Origin: Phycisphaerae bacterium RAS2
Lineage (GTDB): Bacteria > Planctomycetota > Phycisphaerae > UBA1845 > UTPLA1
Reading direction: 5' to 3'
NCBI GenBank assembly: GCA_007753915.1
Contig: CP036352.1
Span: forward strand, 3,845,306-3,909,305
DNA length: 64,000 nucleotides
Below, one piece after another: positions 54,780 through 63,635 of the stretch (position 1 is the stretch's first letter; every line of letters starts with the position of its first letter). The position numbers and the translations under genes are program-made. Under the pieces are notes generated by a model. It saw nothing but the letters and a program-made list of their open reading frames with translations, was not told the DNA's origin and made no database searches.

Positions 54780-54873
54780 AATAGCGAATGGCGAAAAGCG
54801 AAATGAAGGCACTCCCATCCGACGCGGCGCGAACGTTCCCGTTTTCGCCAATCGCTCTTCGCCATTCGCTATT
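54780..54873. repeat. 22-nt arm inverted repeat between mnmA and the radical SAM gene
   Basis: AATAGCGAATGGCGAAAAGCGA (arm 54780-54801) and its near-perfect complement at 54852-54873 (one mismatch) enclose about 50 bases. The right arm overlaps the TAG of the radical SAM gene (54869-54871). The arm looks like a multimer of GCGAA-type words. A hairpin would form at the mRNA end. Confidence 0.85.
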
Positions 54874-55996
54874 GATGGAGCGGCCCGATCACCGGCAGCG
54901 GAATACCCGTCCCGACCGAGCGCACCGGCATGGCCGCGTCCCACACGCCGGCAACGGCGGCCGCACACTGCGGGCACTTGCCCGGTTCGCGCATGCGATT
55001 CTCCCGGACAAAGAATCCCTCGCGACGAATCACGACCGCGTCGCACGCCGGGCAATGGGTCGATTCCAGATCGCCGACCATCCCGTGCAGATTGCCGGGA
55101 TAGACGAAGCGCAAACCGGCCGCCTTGCCGATCTCGTACGCCCGCAGAAGCGTCTGTTTCGGCGTGCGCGGCGTGTCGGACATTTTGTAATCGGGATGAA
55201 ACGCGGTGACGTGCCAGGGGATATCGCGCGAGACGCCCGCGAGAAACCTCGCGATGCCCTCCAGCTCGTCGTCGCCATCGTTGAATCCCGGGACGACCAG
55301 CGTCACCACTTCGACCCAGTATCGCATCTCGACAAGTTGCTCAATCGTTGCCAGCACGTTGCCAAGCACGCCGCCCAGATCCCGATAGCGCCGGTCGTCA
55401 AAGCCCTTGAGATCGACCTTGTACAAATCCACGTACGGCCGCAGGAACTTCAGCACCTCCGGTGTACCGTTGCCGTTGGAGACGAACCCGCACGTCAGGC
55501 CGCGCTCCTTCGCGGCTCGAAACACTTCAACCGCCCACTCGGCCGTAATGAGCGGCTCGTTGTACGTGGAGACGACGACCGGCGCGCCGTGCTCGACGGC
55601 AAGCTCCGCCAGGCGCGCAGGATCGGTGAAGCGCGGCAGGCTGACGGCCTGATCGTCGCGCAGCGCCTGCGACGTGATCCAATTCTGGCAGTATGAGCAG
55701 TGCAGATCGCAGCCGAGCATGCCGAACGATAGTGCATCGCGACCGGGGAAGGCGTGGTAGAACGGTTTCTTCTCTATCGGATCAATCTGCAAGCCCGCGA
55801 CGTAACCGTACGGGACGCGCAGCACGCCGCCGGCGTTGAATCGCGCGCGACACACGCCGCTACGCCCGTCGCGAACGCTGCACCGATGGCCGCAGGCAAG
55901 ACAGCGGATGGCGTCGCCCTCGCCCCGCACCAGCGCCGGGTCCGCCGCGGCGGTGTTGTGGTGGAGCACTTGCTTGAGCGATGTCATGGCCGACAT
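54869..55996 (-). CDS. amrS: AmmeMemoRadiSam system radical SAM enzyme
   Basis: A 375-residue radical SAM protein. The cluster ligands are C96, C100, C103 in CDLHCSYCQNW. A zinc-ribbon-like N-terminus has CLACGHRC and CRAR, and a C-terminal CPAC...CPQC likely binds another zinc. The start at 55996 has GAGGATTCCGCC upstream. In other genomes it pairs with MEMO1 and AMMECR1-family proteins and probably matures or modifies an unknown product. Those partners are not in this window. It lies divergent from fbp. Confidence 0.92.
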   Translation of the reverse strand: MSAMTSLKQVLHHNTAAADPALVRGEGDAIRCLACGHRCSVRDGRSGVCRARFNAGGVLRVPYGYVAGLQIDPIEKKPFYHAFPGRDALSFGMLGCDLHCSYCQNWITSQALRDDQAVSLPRFTDPARLAELAVEHGAPVVVSTYNEPLITAEWAVEVFRAAKERGLTCGFVSNGNGTPEVLKFLRPYVDLYKVDLKGFDDRRYRDLGGVLGNVLATIEQLVEMRYWVEVVTLVVPGFNDGDDELEGIARFLAGVSRDIPWHVTAFHPDYKMSDTPRTPKQTLLRAYEIGKAAGLRFVYPGNLHGMVGDLESTHCPACDAVVIRREGFFVRENRMREPGKCPQCAAAVAGVWDAAMPVRSVGTGIPLPVIGPLHQ

Positions 55997-56245
55997 GGTG
56001 GCGGAATCCTCATGTGCCGTCTGAATTATAGAGGAACCGCGATCGGCAATTGCCCTGAAGACCAGCATCCACCCCAGTTTCGAGCAACATAAAACGTTTA
56101 TCCAGTGATTCGGACGATCATGCTCAACGTGAGGTGACCGTGGCATGAAGCGTGCCCACACTCCGCTTGGGAAAGGCCAATGGGCAGGATAAAATGGAGG
56201 TTCTGATTCGCGCTCGCCGGCGCGGTCGAACCCGGGGTTTACTTC

Positions 56246-57295
56246 ATGAGCATGCCGCCGTCCGACACGATCCGACCCGCACGCAAGCGCGACAACAATC
56301 ATCTTGTCACGATTCAGGAACACATCCTCTGCCAGCAGCGACATCATCAGACCGCCACCGGCGGATTCTCTTGGCTGCTCTCCGGAATCACGCTGGCGGC
56401 TCGAATTATCTCCGCGAACGTCCGCCGCGCGGGAATTCTCGACGTGCTGGGTGAGGCCGGCGGCTCCAATGTGAGCGGCGAACAACAGCAGAAGCTCGAT
56501 GTCCTTGCCAATAAGAGCATTCAATTGTGCCTCGAGTATCGCGGCAACGTCGGCATCATTGCCTCGGAAGAGCTTGACGAGCCGACCGTGCTGACCAACG
56601 CGGGATCGGCCGGGAAATACGTCGTCGTGTTCGATCCGCTGGATGGCTCGAGCAACATCGATGTGAACGTATCCGTCGGGACGATCTTCTCCATCCTCGA
56701 GCGCGATCCGGACGGCTTCAACGCGAACGACCCGGCGGCGGATGTCTTGCAGCCCGGCATGCGCCAGTTGGCGGCAGGCTACATCGTCTATGGTTCCAGC
56801 ACGGTTCTGGTCTACACCACCGGCGAAGGTGTGCACTTCTTCACGCTCGATCCGTCGGTCGGTGCGTTCGTGCTGTCCAACGAAAACGTGCGCATGCCGG
56901 AGAAGGGAAAGATCTACTCGGTGAACGAAGGAAATTACAACTCCTTCCCCGAGGGCGTGAAGCGCTACCTCCAATGGTGCAAGACCGAGGAAGCCGGGCC
57001 GTTCACCAGTCGCTACATCGGCTCGCTCGTGGCGGATTTTCATCGCACGCTGCTGCGCGGCGGCATTTTCCTCTATCCGCCGACCGCCAAGGCGCCGACC
57101 GGCAAGCTGCGCCTGCTTTACGAGGCCAATCCCATTGCATTCATCGCCGAACAGGCCGGCGGCGTCGCGACCGACGGCACGGGGCGAATCCTCGAGAAGA
57201 ATCCGACCAGCCTTCACCAGCGCACGCCGCTGTTCGTCGGCAGCAAATGGGAAATGGACCGATTGCAGAAGTGCCTCGACGAGTTTCCCGACTGA
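56246..57295 (+). CDS. fbp: Class I fructose-1,6-bisphosphatase
   Basis: FBPase hydrolyses fructose-1,6-bisphosphate to fructose-6-phosphate in gluconeogenesis. The 349-residue protein has the metal-binding DPLDGSSNID, the AGYIVYGSSTVLVY segment and the C-terminal NPIAFIAEQAGG and DGTGRILEKNP. All match class I. It follows 249 bases after the divergent radical SAM gene; that gap holds the promoters. It precedes prmC by 95 bases. Confidence 0.96.
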   Translation: MSMPPSDTIRPARKRDNNHLVTIQEHILCQQRHHQTATGGFSWLLSGITLAARIISANVRRAGILDVLGEAGGSNVSGEQQQKLDVLANKSIQLCLEYRGNVGIIASEELDEPTVLTNAGSAGKYVVVFDPLDGSSNIDVNVSVGTIFSILERDPDGFNANDPAADVLQPGMRQLAAGYIVYGSSTVLVYTTGEGVHFFTLDPSVGAFVLSNENVRMPEKGKIYSVNEGNYNSFPEGVKRYLQWCKTEEAGPFTSRYIGSLVADFHRTLLRGGIFLYPPTAKAPTGKLRLLYEANPIAFIAEQAGGVATDGTGRILEKNPTSLHQRTPLFVGSKWEMDRLQKCLDEFPD

Positions 57296-57390
57296 TTGAA
57301 CCGATCCCGCATCGGGCTACACTCTGCAGACCAGCGCGGCGACTTCGCCGGATCGGCGGGACCCCGTCGCCCATGCGCGCACGAGGTTTC

Positions 57391-58287
57391 ATGACGCAGA
57401 CCCGCCCCGCGGACACCACCGACTGGACGATCGGAAAGTTGCTCGATTGGACGCGCGCCCATTTCGAGTCGCGCGGCGTTGAAGAGCCGCGTCTCTGTGC
57501 CGAGATTCTTCTCGCCAAGGCGCTCGCTTGCCGGCGGATCGATCTTTATGCGCAATATGAGCGCCGGCCGGATGACGCGCAGCGCACCGCGTTTCGCGAG
57601 ATGGTCAAAGCGGCTGCCGACCATCGACCCATCGCCTACCTCGTCGGGAGGAAAGAGTTCTACTCGCTCGAGTTCGACGTAACGCCCGATGTCCTGATCC
57701 CGCGGCCGGAAACGGAGATCATCGTCGAGAAAGCGCTGGCGCATGCAGCAACGCGCACCGGCGAGCGCGTGACCGTGCGGGATGTGGGCACCGGCTCGGG
57801 CTGCATCGCGGTGACCATCGCAAAACGCGAACCGAGGGCGCACGCCGTCGCGACGGACATCAGTGAGCCGGCGCTGGCGGTGGCGCGGGGCAACGCGGCC
57901 AAGCACGGAGTCACCGATCGCGTAACGTGCGCCGTGGCCGATTTGCTGGAGCGAAACGGCGGCGATCCCGGCGAAGCGTTCGACATCATCACGGCGAACC
58001 TGCCCTATGTGGCAACGGCCGATGCCCCGACGCTGCCGAAGATGGTGCGCGACTATGAGCCTGCGACGGCGCTGTTTGCCGGCGCGGACGGTCTGGACTT
58101 GTTTCGCCGAATGGCACCGCAAGTCGCGCCGCGGCTGCGCCCGGGCGGTTTGCTGTTGCTGGAGATTGGAAAAGGCCAGGCCGAAGCGGTGACGCAGTTG
58201 TTCGTCGACGCCGGGCTGGAGCTGACCGGTGCGTACGCGGATCTTCGCGGGATTGTGCGGACGCTGGGCTTTACACTATCGGCATGA
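57391..58287 (+). CDS. prmC: Peptide chain release factor N5-glutamine methyltransferase PrmC
   Basis: PrmC methylates the GGQ glutamine of RF1 and RF2 using SAM. An N-terminal helical domain (EEPRLCAEILLAKALACRRI) leads to the SAM-binding DVGTGSGCIAVTIAKR. The substrate motif normally NPPY is NLPY here (TANLPYVATA); such variants exist in several phyla. The start at 57391 follows GAGG; 57373 is in frame too. Its stop overlaps the next start (ATGA at 58284), so the glycosyltransferase is coupled. Confidence 0.93.
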   Translation: MTQTRPADTTDWTIGKLLDWTRAHFESRGVEEPRLCAEILLAKALACRRIDLYAQYERRPDDAQRTAFREMVKAAADHRPIAYLVGRKEFYSLEFDVTPDVLIPRPETEIIVEKALAHAATRTGERVTVRDVGTGSGCIAVTIAKREPRAHAVATDISEPALAVARGNAAKHGVTDRVTCAVADLLERNGGDPGEAFDIITANLPYVATADAPTLPKMVRDYEPATALFAGADGLDLFRRMAPQVAPRLRPGGLLLLEIGKGQAEAVTQLFVDAGLELTGAYADLRGIVRTLGFTLSA

Positions 58288-59357
58288 GCGAACTCGCGCA
58301 GCGCGAATTCCATCGCATCCTGATGATCAAGCCCAGCTCGCCGGGCGACATCCTGCATGCGCTGCCGGTGCTTCACGCGCTGCGGCGGCGCTACCCCTCG
58401 GCGCACATCGCGTGGCTCGTGGCAAGCACTTTTGTCGATATCATCGCCGCTGACCCGGCATTGAACGAAGTCATACCGTTTGATCGAAAGCGCTTCGGGC
58501 GGCTGGGGCGGAGCCTGTCCGTCACGGCCGATTTCCTGTCCTTTGTGCGGCAGTTACGCCGCGAGCGATTCGATCTCGTCGTGGATCTACAGGGGCTTTT
58601 CCGCAGCGGCTTTCTGGCGATGGCGTCGGGCGCGTCGGTGCGGATCGGGTTCGCCGACGCACGGGAGCTGGCCCCGGCGTTCTATTCCCATCGCATTCCG
58701 CGCGCCGCGAACCGCGATGTTCACGCGGTCGACAAAAACCTCGGCGTCGCCCGGTTGCTGAATCTCGACGCCGCGCACCCCGATGTGCGCATAACGCTGA
58801 CGGCTGAAGACCGCACGGCGGCGGCGCAGTTGCTCGCAACCGTTGGCGTCGTCGAGGGCGAACGTTTCGTGGCGCTCGTGCCGGGCACGCGATGGGAGAC
58901 GAAATGCTGGCCCGCGGAACGGTTCGGCGAACTCGCGGAGAAGCTGTCCGTTCAGTGCGGCGTCAAAGCGGTGCTGGTCGGCGGAAAAGATGACGAGCCG
59001 CTCGCGGCGACTGCGATTCGCGCGGCGCACGATCGCGCGGCGAGCCTCTGCGGCCGGACAACGCTTCGCCAGGCCGCGGCGGTCATCGAGCGCGCGGCGA
59101 TCGTCGTGACGGCCGACTCCACGCCGATGCACATGGCGGCGGCGCTGGGCCGGCCGCTCGTGGCGTTGTTCGGGCCGACCAATCCGGCGCGGACCGGGCC
59201 CTACGGACGGTCGGACGACGTGCTGCGATTGCCGTTGAACTGTTCCCCCTGCTATTTTCGCAAACTGTCGCAATGCCCCTACGGCCTGCGATGCATGAAA
59301 GACCTGTCGGTCGAAGCCGTCTTCAACGCGACGGTCGCTCGCCTGAACCCGCGGTAA
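58284..59357 (+). CDS. Glycosyltransferase family 9 (heptosyltransferase-like) protein
   Basis: A 357-residue GT-B protein of family 9. IKPSSPGDILHALPVLHALR is the family N-terminus, ALVPGTRWETKCWP and TADSTPMHMAAALGRPLVALFG complete the fold. It probably adds a heptose or similar sugar to lipopolysaccharide core in the cytoplasm from an activated donor. Its 3' end overlaps the convergent lpxB by 35 bases. The position near lpxA/lpxB fits an LPS role. Confidence 0.9.
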   Translation: MSELAQREFHRILMIKPSSPGDILHALPVLHALRRRYPSAHIAWLVASTFVDIIAADPALNEVIPFDRKRFGRLGRSLSVTADFLSFVRQLRRERFDLVVDLQGLFRSGFLAMASGASVRIGFADARELAPAFYSHRIPRAANRDVHAVDKNLGVARLLNLDAAHPDVRITLTAEDRTAAAQLLATVGVVEGERFVALVPGTRWETKCWPAERFGELAEKLSVQCGVKAVLVGGKDDEPLAATAIRAAHDRAASLCGRTTLRQAAAVIERAAIVVTADSTPMHMAAALGRPLVALFGPTNPARTGPYGRSDDVLRLPLNCSPCYFRKLSQCPYGLRCMKDLSVEAVFNATVARLNPR

Positions 59358-60513
59358 GCATTTCTTCCAGCACGGCGGCGGCGTTGTCGGCCGCGCCGGG
59401 TCGCACGATCGGCTCAATCACCTGCCGCAGACGCTCGCGCATGGCATCGAGCCGTCCGGGCGCGCAGAGCATTTCCAAGGCCCTCGCCGAGATCGCCGCG
59501 GTGTTCACGTAGTACGGCATGAACTCCGGCACGATCTCCTCACCCGCGAGGATGTTTGGAATCGACAGGTGCTTCGTGGTGATGAACCACCGGCCAATCA
59601 GGTTGTAGAGCAAGCGATTGGTGTTGTACATCACGATCATCGGCGTGCGACGAAACGCGACCTCCAGCGTCACCGTGCCCGACGCCACCAGGGCCAGGTC
59701 GGCTGCAGCGATGGCTGCGGCGCGATCGGCCGCCCCCGCCACGACGGTCAGCCCCACGGTTCGACGGCTGTGCGCGTTGATGTCCTGGATCAGCGCGTTC
59801 ACCTGTCCGTTGGCGGCGGTGACGATGAACCGCGCCCGGCGAAACCGCGCGGCGATGGCGCGAGCGACTTCAAGCTGGCCGGGGAAGACCTCGCGCACGA
59901 CGTGCTCGCGCGAACCGGGGAGGATCGCAATCACCGGTTGCGCGTCGTGACGAAATTCCGCCACGCGTGCCGGATCGGCCGGTGTTGCCAGCAACCGGTC
60001 AAACGACGGATGGCCGACGTATTTCGCGTCGATGCCCCATTCGTGAAAGTACGGTTCCTCGAACGGCCAGATGCAGGCGACGCGCGTCGTTCGCGCGCGG
60101 ATGCGCTTGTTGCGCCAGCGCCGCCATCCCCAGGCCCAGCTTTGCGGCGCGATGTAGTACAACACCGGTACGCCGGCCTTGCGCGCGATCTTCGCGATGG
60201 GCAGGTTCAGCGCGGGCGAGTCGATCATCACGGCTGCGTCGTGCGGCTCGCGCGCGAAATGCTTCTTAAACATCGAAAGCATGCGCAGCGCTTCGGGGAC
60301 GCGCGACACAGCGGCATGGGCCATCGCCGAGCGCGTGGTCATGTCGGCCAATGCCCGACACCCTGCGGCCTGCATCGCCGGACCGGCAAGCCCGACAAAA
60401 GTCGCATCGGGTCGGCGGCGTCGAAACGCGGTGATGAACGCGGCGGCGTGCTCGTCGGCGCTCTGTTCGGCTGCGCTGATGAAGATTCTGGGTGGAGGGG
60501 CATCGTCGTTCAT
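59323..60513 (-). CDS. lpxB: Lipid-A-disaccharide synthase LpxB
   Basis: LpxB joins UDP-diacylglucosamine and lipid X. The 396-residue GT-B protein has IFISAAEQSADEHAA (normally AGEASGD-like), YYIAPQSWAWGWRRWRNKRI, and the C-terminal ALVASGTVTLEVAFRRTPMIVMYN. The start at 60513 (MNDDAPPP) is preferred to an upstream frame. It is separated from lpxA by about 24 kb, so the Raetz pathway is dispersed here. Its C-terminal coding end overlaps the GT9 gene. Confidence 0.93.
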   Translation of the reverse strand: MNDDAPPPRIFISAAEQSADEHAAAFITAFRRRRPDATFVGLAGPAMQAAGCRALADMTTRSAMAHAAVSRVPEALRMLSMFKKHFAREPHDAAVMIDSPALNLPIAKIARKAGVPVLYYIAPQSWAWGWRRWRNKRIRARTTRVACIWPFEEPYFHEWGIDAKYVGHPSFDRLLATPADPARVAEFRHDAQPVIAILPGSREHVVREVFPGQLEVARAIAARFRRARFIVTAANGQVNALIQDINAHSRRTVGLTVVAGAADRAAAIAAADLALVASGTVTLEVAFRRTPMIVMYNTNRLLYNLIGRWFITTKHLSIPNILAGEEIVPEFMPYYVNTAAISARALEMLCAPGRLDAMRERLRQVIEPIVRPGAADNAAAVLEEMLTAGSGERPSR

Positions 60514-60713
60514 GCGTCTATCCGAGCGGCAGTATCCGCCCCTCGGCCCCAAACTCCAACCCCCCAATGGGTAGTGGCCGGCTGTGGGCCGGAAGGCCAT
60601 CCGTGGGGAGCGAAGGGGGCCTATTGCATGGACTCGAGGCTTGCCGAGCATCTAAACCCATGCAGGGGAGCGGGTTGCGTGAGGCCCGGCCAAGTTTGGT
60701 GGAGGGATTGCGG

Positions 60714-60818
60714 TTGACGCATTGAGCTGGGTGGCTTAAGCTTTGAGATTCGTCGAAATCGAGCGTATTCGTCCGTCGAATACCGTGTGCAACATTTTAG
60801 CTGCAAGGGAGGTGACGA
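60714..60818 (+). promoter_or_regulatory. Candidate rpsB promoter and ribosome-binding site
   Basis: TTGACG (60714-60719), a 17-base spacer and TAAGCT (60737-60742) resemble a sigma-70 promoter. The anti-Shine-Dalgarno match GGGAGGTGA (60807-60815) lies five bases before the TTG start at 60819. The rest of 60514-60713 has no supported gene. Confidence 0.5.
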
Positions 60819-61682
60819 TTGTCATCGGAGTTGGTCCGCGAGTTGATTGCATCGGGCGTTCATTTTGGCCACCGCGTGAGCCGGTGGAACCCCAAGATGG
60901 GCTCGTACATCTTCGGCAAGCGGAATGGGATTCACATCATCGACATTCGCGAGACCATCAAAGGTCTGCTTCGATCGAAGAAGTTTCTCGGCGCGATGGT
61001 CGCCCAGGGCAGCGACGTGCTGCTGGTGGGCACCAAGCGACAGGCTCGGGAAACCGTGGCAAAGCAGGCACAGCGCGTAGGCATGCACTACGTCAACGAA
61101 CGATGGCTCGGCGGTACGCTCACGAACTTCAAAACCATTCGCTCCCGTCTGGCGCGTCTCGAAGAGCTGGAAAGCTACGAGACGACCGGTCGCATCGCTG
61201 CGCTCACCAAGAAGGAACGCGCGATGGTCGACCGTGAACGCAAGAAGATCACCCGCAACCTCGACGGCATCCGACGCATGACGCGGCTGCCCGGCGTGCT
61301 GGTGGTGCTGGACGTGCGGCGCGAGTACATCGCACTCAAAGAGGCCCGCAAGCTGGGCATCCCCACGATCTGCCTGGTCGATACCGACAGCGATCCGGAT
61401 TCGGCAGACATCGTGATCCCCGGCAACGACGACGCCATGCGCGCGATCGACATCATCGTGACGCAATTGGCCGACGCCATTGAAGAGGGCAAGCGCAGTC
61501 GACCGGCCCCCGGCGAGGGTGGCGGGGATTCGGCCGGCGGCCCGGGCGCGGCGCGTCCGCGGCGGTCCAAGCGCATGTCGACCTCGGAAATCGCGGCCAT
61601 GGAATCGGGCGGCGGTTCGCCTTCGGATGACGCCGGTGAAGCCGGTGCAGTCGCCGGCGCCGGGTCGCAGGCGGCGCAGTAA
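60819..61682 (+). CDS. rpsB: 30S ribosomal protein S2
   Basis: S2 binds the 16S rRNA head in the small subunit. The 287-residue protein has the family order: LIASGVHFGHRVSRWNPKMG, FGKRNGIHIIDIRETI, VGTKRQARETVAKQA, NERWLGGTLTNFKTI and GIPTICLVDTDSDPD. It starts at a TTG, justified by the strong ribosome site. An extra C-terminal tail of about 50 Gly/Ala/Ser-rich residues exceeds the usual length. It leads the rpsB-tsf-pyrH-rlmN series. Confidence 0.97.
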   Translation: MSSELVRELIASGVHFGHRVSRWNPKMGSYIFGKRNGIHIIDIRETIKGLLRSKKFLGAMVAQGSDVLLVGTKRQARETVAKQAQRVGMHYVNERWLGGTLTNFKTIRSRLARLEELESYETTGRIAALTKKERAMVDRERKKITRNLDGIRRMTRLPGVLVVLDVRREYIALKEARKLGIPTICLVDTDSDPDSADIVIPGNDDAMRAIDIIVTQLADAIEEGKRSRPAPGEGGGDSAGGPGAARPRRSKRMSTSEIAAMESGGGSPSDDAGEAGAVAGAGSQAAQ

Positions 61683-61861
61683 TCGGCCCTCGGGACCGGC
61701 CACTTCCAGCCTGGGTTCGGCGGGCGGCAGGCCTGCCCCGGGCGTTACAATAACCAGAACCAGATGCGCCCTCCGGAGTCGTTGAACCGGCGCGGCGCAC
61801 GACACCGATGCGACCCACCGGTCTGCCGGGCCGTGGAATTTGCACCCAGGAGAGAACACCA

Positions 61862-62677
61862 ATGCCGGAGATCAGTGCGAAACAGGTTCAGACCCTTCGA
61901 TCCAAGACCGACCTTGCGATGATGGACTGCAAGAACGCTCTCGTCGAAGCAGGCGGCGACGAGGCGAAGGCGCTGGAGATTCTGCGCAAGAAGTTCGCCG
62001 ACAAAATGAGCGTTCGCGCCGACAAGGAGGCCGCGAACGGCCGCATCGGCATCTTCGCGAATGAGAAGGGCGCCGCCCTGTGCGAAGTGCGCTGTGAGAC
62101 GGACTTCGTCGCGACGAACGATACCTTCCGCGAGCTGGCCAACCAGATCGCCCAGGCCGCGCTGGACAGCGGTCTCACCGATGGCGAGAAGATCAAAGCC
62201 GCCAAGGCCGCTGATGGCCGCGCAGTGAACGATCACCTGGTCGATGCCTTCGGCAAGCTGAAGGAGAACATGAACGTGCAGCGCGCCAAGCTGGTGTCCG
62301 GCATCGGCGCGGCCTACGTGCATCACAACGGCAAGGTCGGCGCGGCCATCGGTTGCGACGGCGCGCCGGGCGAGGCCGGTCGGCACATCTGCATGCACAT
62401 CGCATCGACGCAGTTGATCACCGGCCTGTCGCGCGAGGATGTGCCGTCGGCCGAGGTTGAAACCGCCCGGGCCAAGTTCAAGGAAGAGGTCAAGGGCAAG
62501 CCGGAGCAGATCATCGACAAGATCGTGAGCGGCAAGATGGACCGCTGGTTCGGCGAGCGCGTGCTGGTCGAGCAGCCGTTCGTGATGGACGACAAGAAGA
62601 CGGTCGGGGCCTATGCGAAGGAGCACGGGTTCACGATCAAATCGTTCACGAAGATGGAAGTCGGGGCGATGAACTGA
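61862..62677 (+). CDS. tsf: Elongation factor Ts
   Basis: EF-Ts exchanges GDP on EF-Tu. The 271-residue protein has an N-terminal UBA-like domain (LRSKTDLAMMDCKNALVEAG) with TDLAMMDCK, then the core with CEVRCETDFVATN and AAYVHHNGKVGAAI, and HICMHIAST. AGGAGAGAACACC precedes the ATG. It follows rpsB by 179 bases, the standard order in bacteria. A terminator is right after its stop. Confidence 0.97.
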   Translation: MPEISAKQVQTLRSKTDLAMMDCKNALVEAGGDEAKALEILRKKFADKMSVRADKEAANGRIGIFANEKGAALCEVRCETDFVATNDTFRELANQIAQAALDSGLTDGEKIKAAKAADGRAVNDHLVDAFGKLKENMNVQRAKLVSGIGAAYVHHNGKVGAAIGCDGAPGEAGRHICMHIASTQLITGLSREDVPSAEVETARAKFKEEVKGKPEQIIDKIVSGKMDRWFGERVLVEQPFVMDDKKTVGAYAKEHGFTIKSFTKMEVGAMN

Positions 62678-62685
62678 TTTCTTCC

Positions 62686-62709
62686 AAAGCCGCGAAAGCG
62701 GCTTTTTTT
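62686..62709 (+). terminator. Rho-independent terminator after tsf
   Basis: AAAGCCGC (62686-62693), a GAAA tetraloop, GCGGCTTT (62698-62705), and a T run to 62709. It would isolate rpsB-tsf from pyrH, although the genes are close. Confidence 0.93.
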
Positions 62710-62729
62710 ATGCGCAGGTGCATGCCATC

Positions 62730-63485
62730 ATGCCAAAGTCAGGACGAGCAAGATCGATGGGCGGAAAAAAGGCCGGCGGCATTCGTCGTGCGTTGCTGAA
62801 AATCTCCGGCGAGGGAATCGGCACGCCCGGCGGCTTCGGCATCGACGGGGCCGCGCTTCGTCGCATCGCGGAAGAAGTCATCACCGTGACGAAGACCGGC
62901 GTGCAGGTCGCCATCGTCGTCGGCGGCGGGAACTTTCTCCGAGGCGAGACGACCGCTTCGGCCCTGCGCATCCAGGAGGCCACCGCGCATTACATGGGCA
63001 TGCTCGCGACGGTCATCAACGCCCTCGCCTTGCAGGACACGCTCGAAGACCTCGGCCAGCCGACGCGCGTGCAGTCCTCCATCGCCATTCACAGCGCCTG
63101 CGAAAGCTACATCCGCCGACGATGCATCCGGCATCTCGAAAAGGGCCGCGTGGTCATCATCGCCGCCGGCACCGGCCGCCCCTATGTGACCACCGACACG
63201 GCCGCGGCCCTGGCGGCGGTCGAGATTAATGCCGACGTGCTGTTCAAGGCGACGAAGGTGGACGGCGTGTACACCGCCGATCCGAAGAAGGACAAGCGCG
63301 CGAAGTTCATGCCGACCTTGAGCTACAATCAGGTGATCGACCAGCGGCTGCGCGTGATGGACGTGTCGGCGGTCGATCTTTGCCAGCGCCATGGCGTGCC
63401 GATCCGCGTGTTCAATTTGATGACACCGGGGAACATGAAGAAGGCGGTCTCCAGCAGCAAGATCGGCACGCTGATTTCAGAATGA
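62730..63485 (+). CDS. pyrH: Uridylate kinase PyrH
   Basis: PyrH phosphorylates UMP to UDP in pyrimidine nucleotide synthesis. The 251-residue protein has the amino-acid-kinase fold: ALLKISGEGIGTPGGFGID, VAIVVGGGNFLRGE, TGRPYVTTDTAAALAAVEI, and ATKVDGVYTADPKKDKRAK. The ATG at 62730 has AGGTG ten bases upstream. It follows the tsf terminator by 20 bases, so it needs its own promoter or read-through. Confidence 0.97.
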   Translation: MPKSGRARSMGGKKAGGIRRALLKISGEGIGTPGGFGIDGAALRRIAEEVITVTKTGVQVAIVVGGGNFLRGETTASALRIQEATAHYMGMLATVINALALQDTLEDLGQPTRVQSSIAIHSACESYIRRRCIRHLEKGRVVIIAAGTGRPYVTTDTAAALAAVEINADVLFKATKVDGVYTADPKKDKRAKFMPTLSYNQVIDQRLRVMDVSAVDLCQRHGVPIRVFNLMTPGNMKKAVSSSKIGTLISE

Positions 63486-63582
63486 GCCCGCGGGAAGTGT
63501 CTGCCGAGCGCGAGGCGTGTACCGAATGAGAAGCATCCACCAAGCGTGAAAAGTATTTGCAAGACGATTGAATGATCTCAAG

Positions 63583-63610
63583 AAGCCGACGGATGGCCAT
63601 CCGCCGGCTT
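63583..63610. terminator. Hairpin downstream of pyrH
   Basis: AAGCCG and CGGATGG (63583-63596) are complementary to CCATCCG and CGGCTT (63597-63610), with one A/C mismatch and almost no loop. A T run is lacking, so its terminator function is uncertain. Confidence 0.45.
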
Positions 63611-63635
63611 TGCAACGTTCCAAATTGGCGAACCC

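Noticed and set aside
55997-57217. Long minus-strand open frame that continues upstream of the radical SAM gene
   Set aside because: It is antisense to fbp, which has full family motifs on the plus strand. The radical SAM protein begins at 55996 with a ribosome site, and the extra residues have no recognisable domain.
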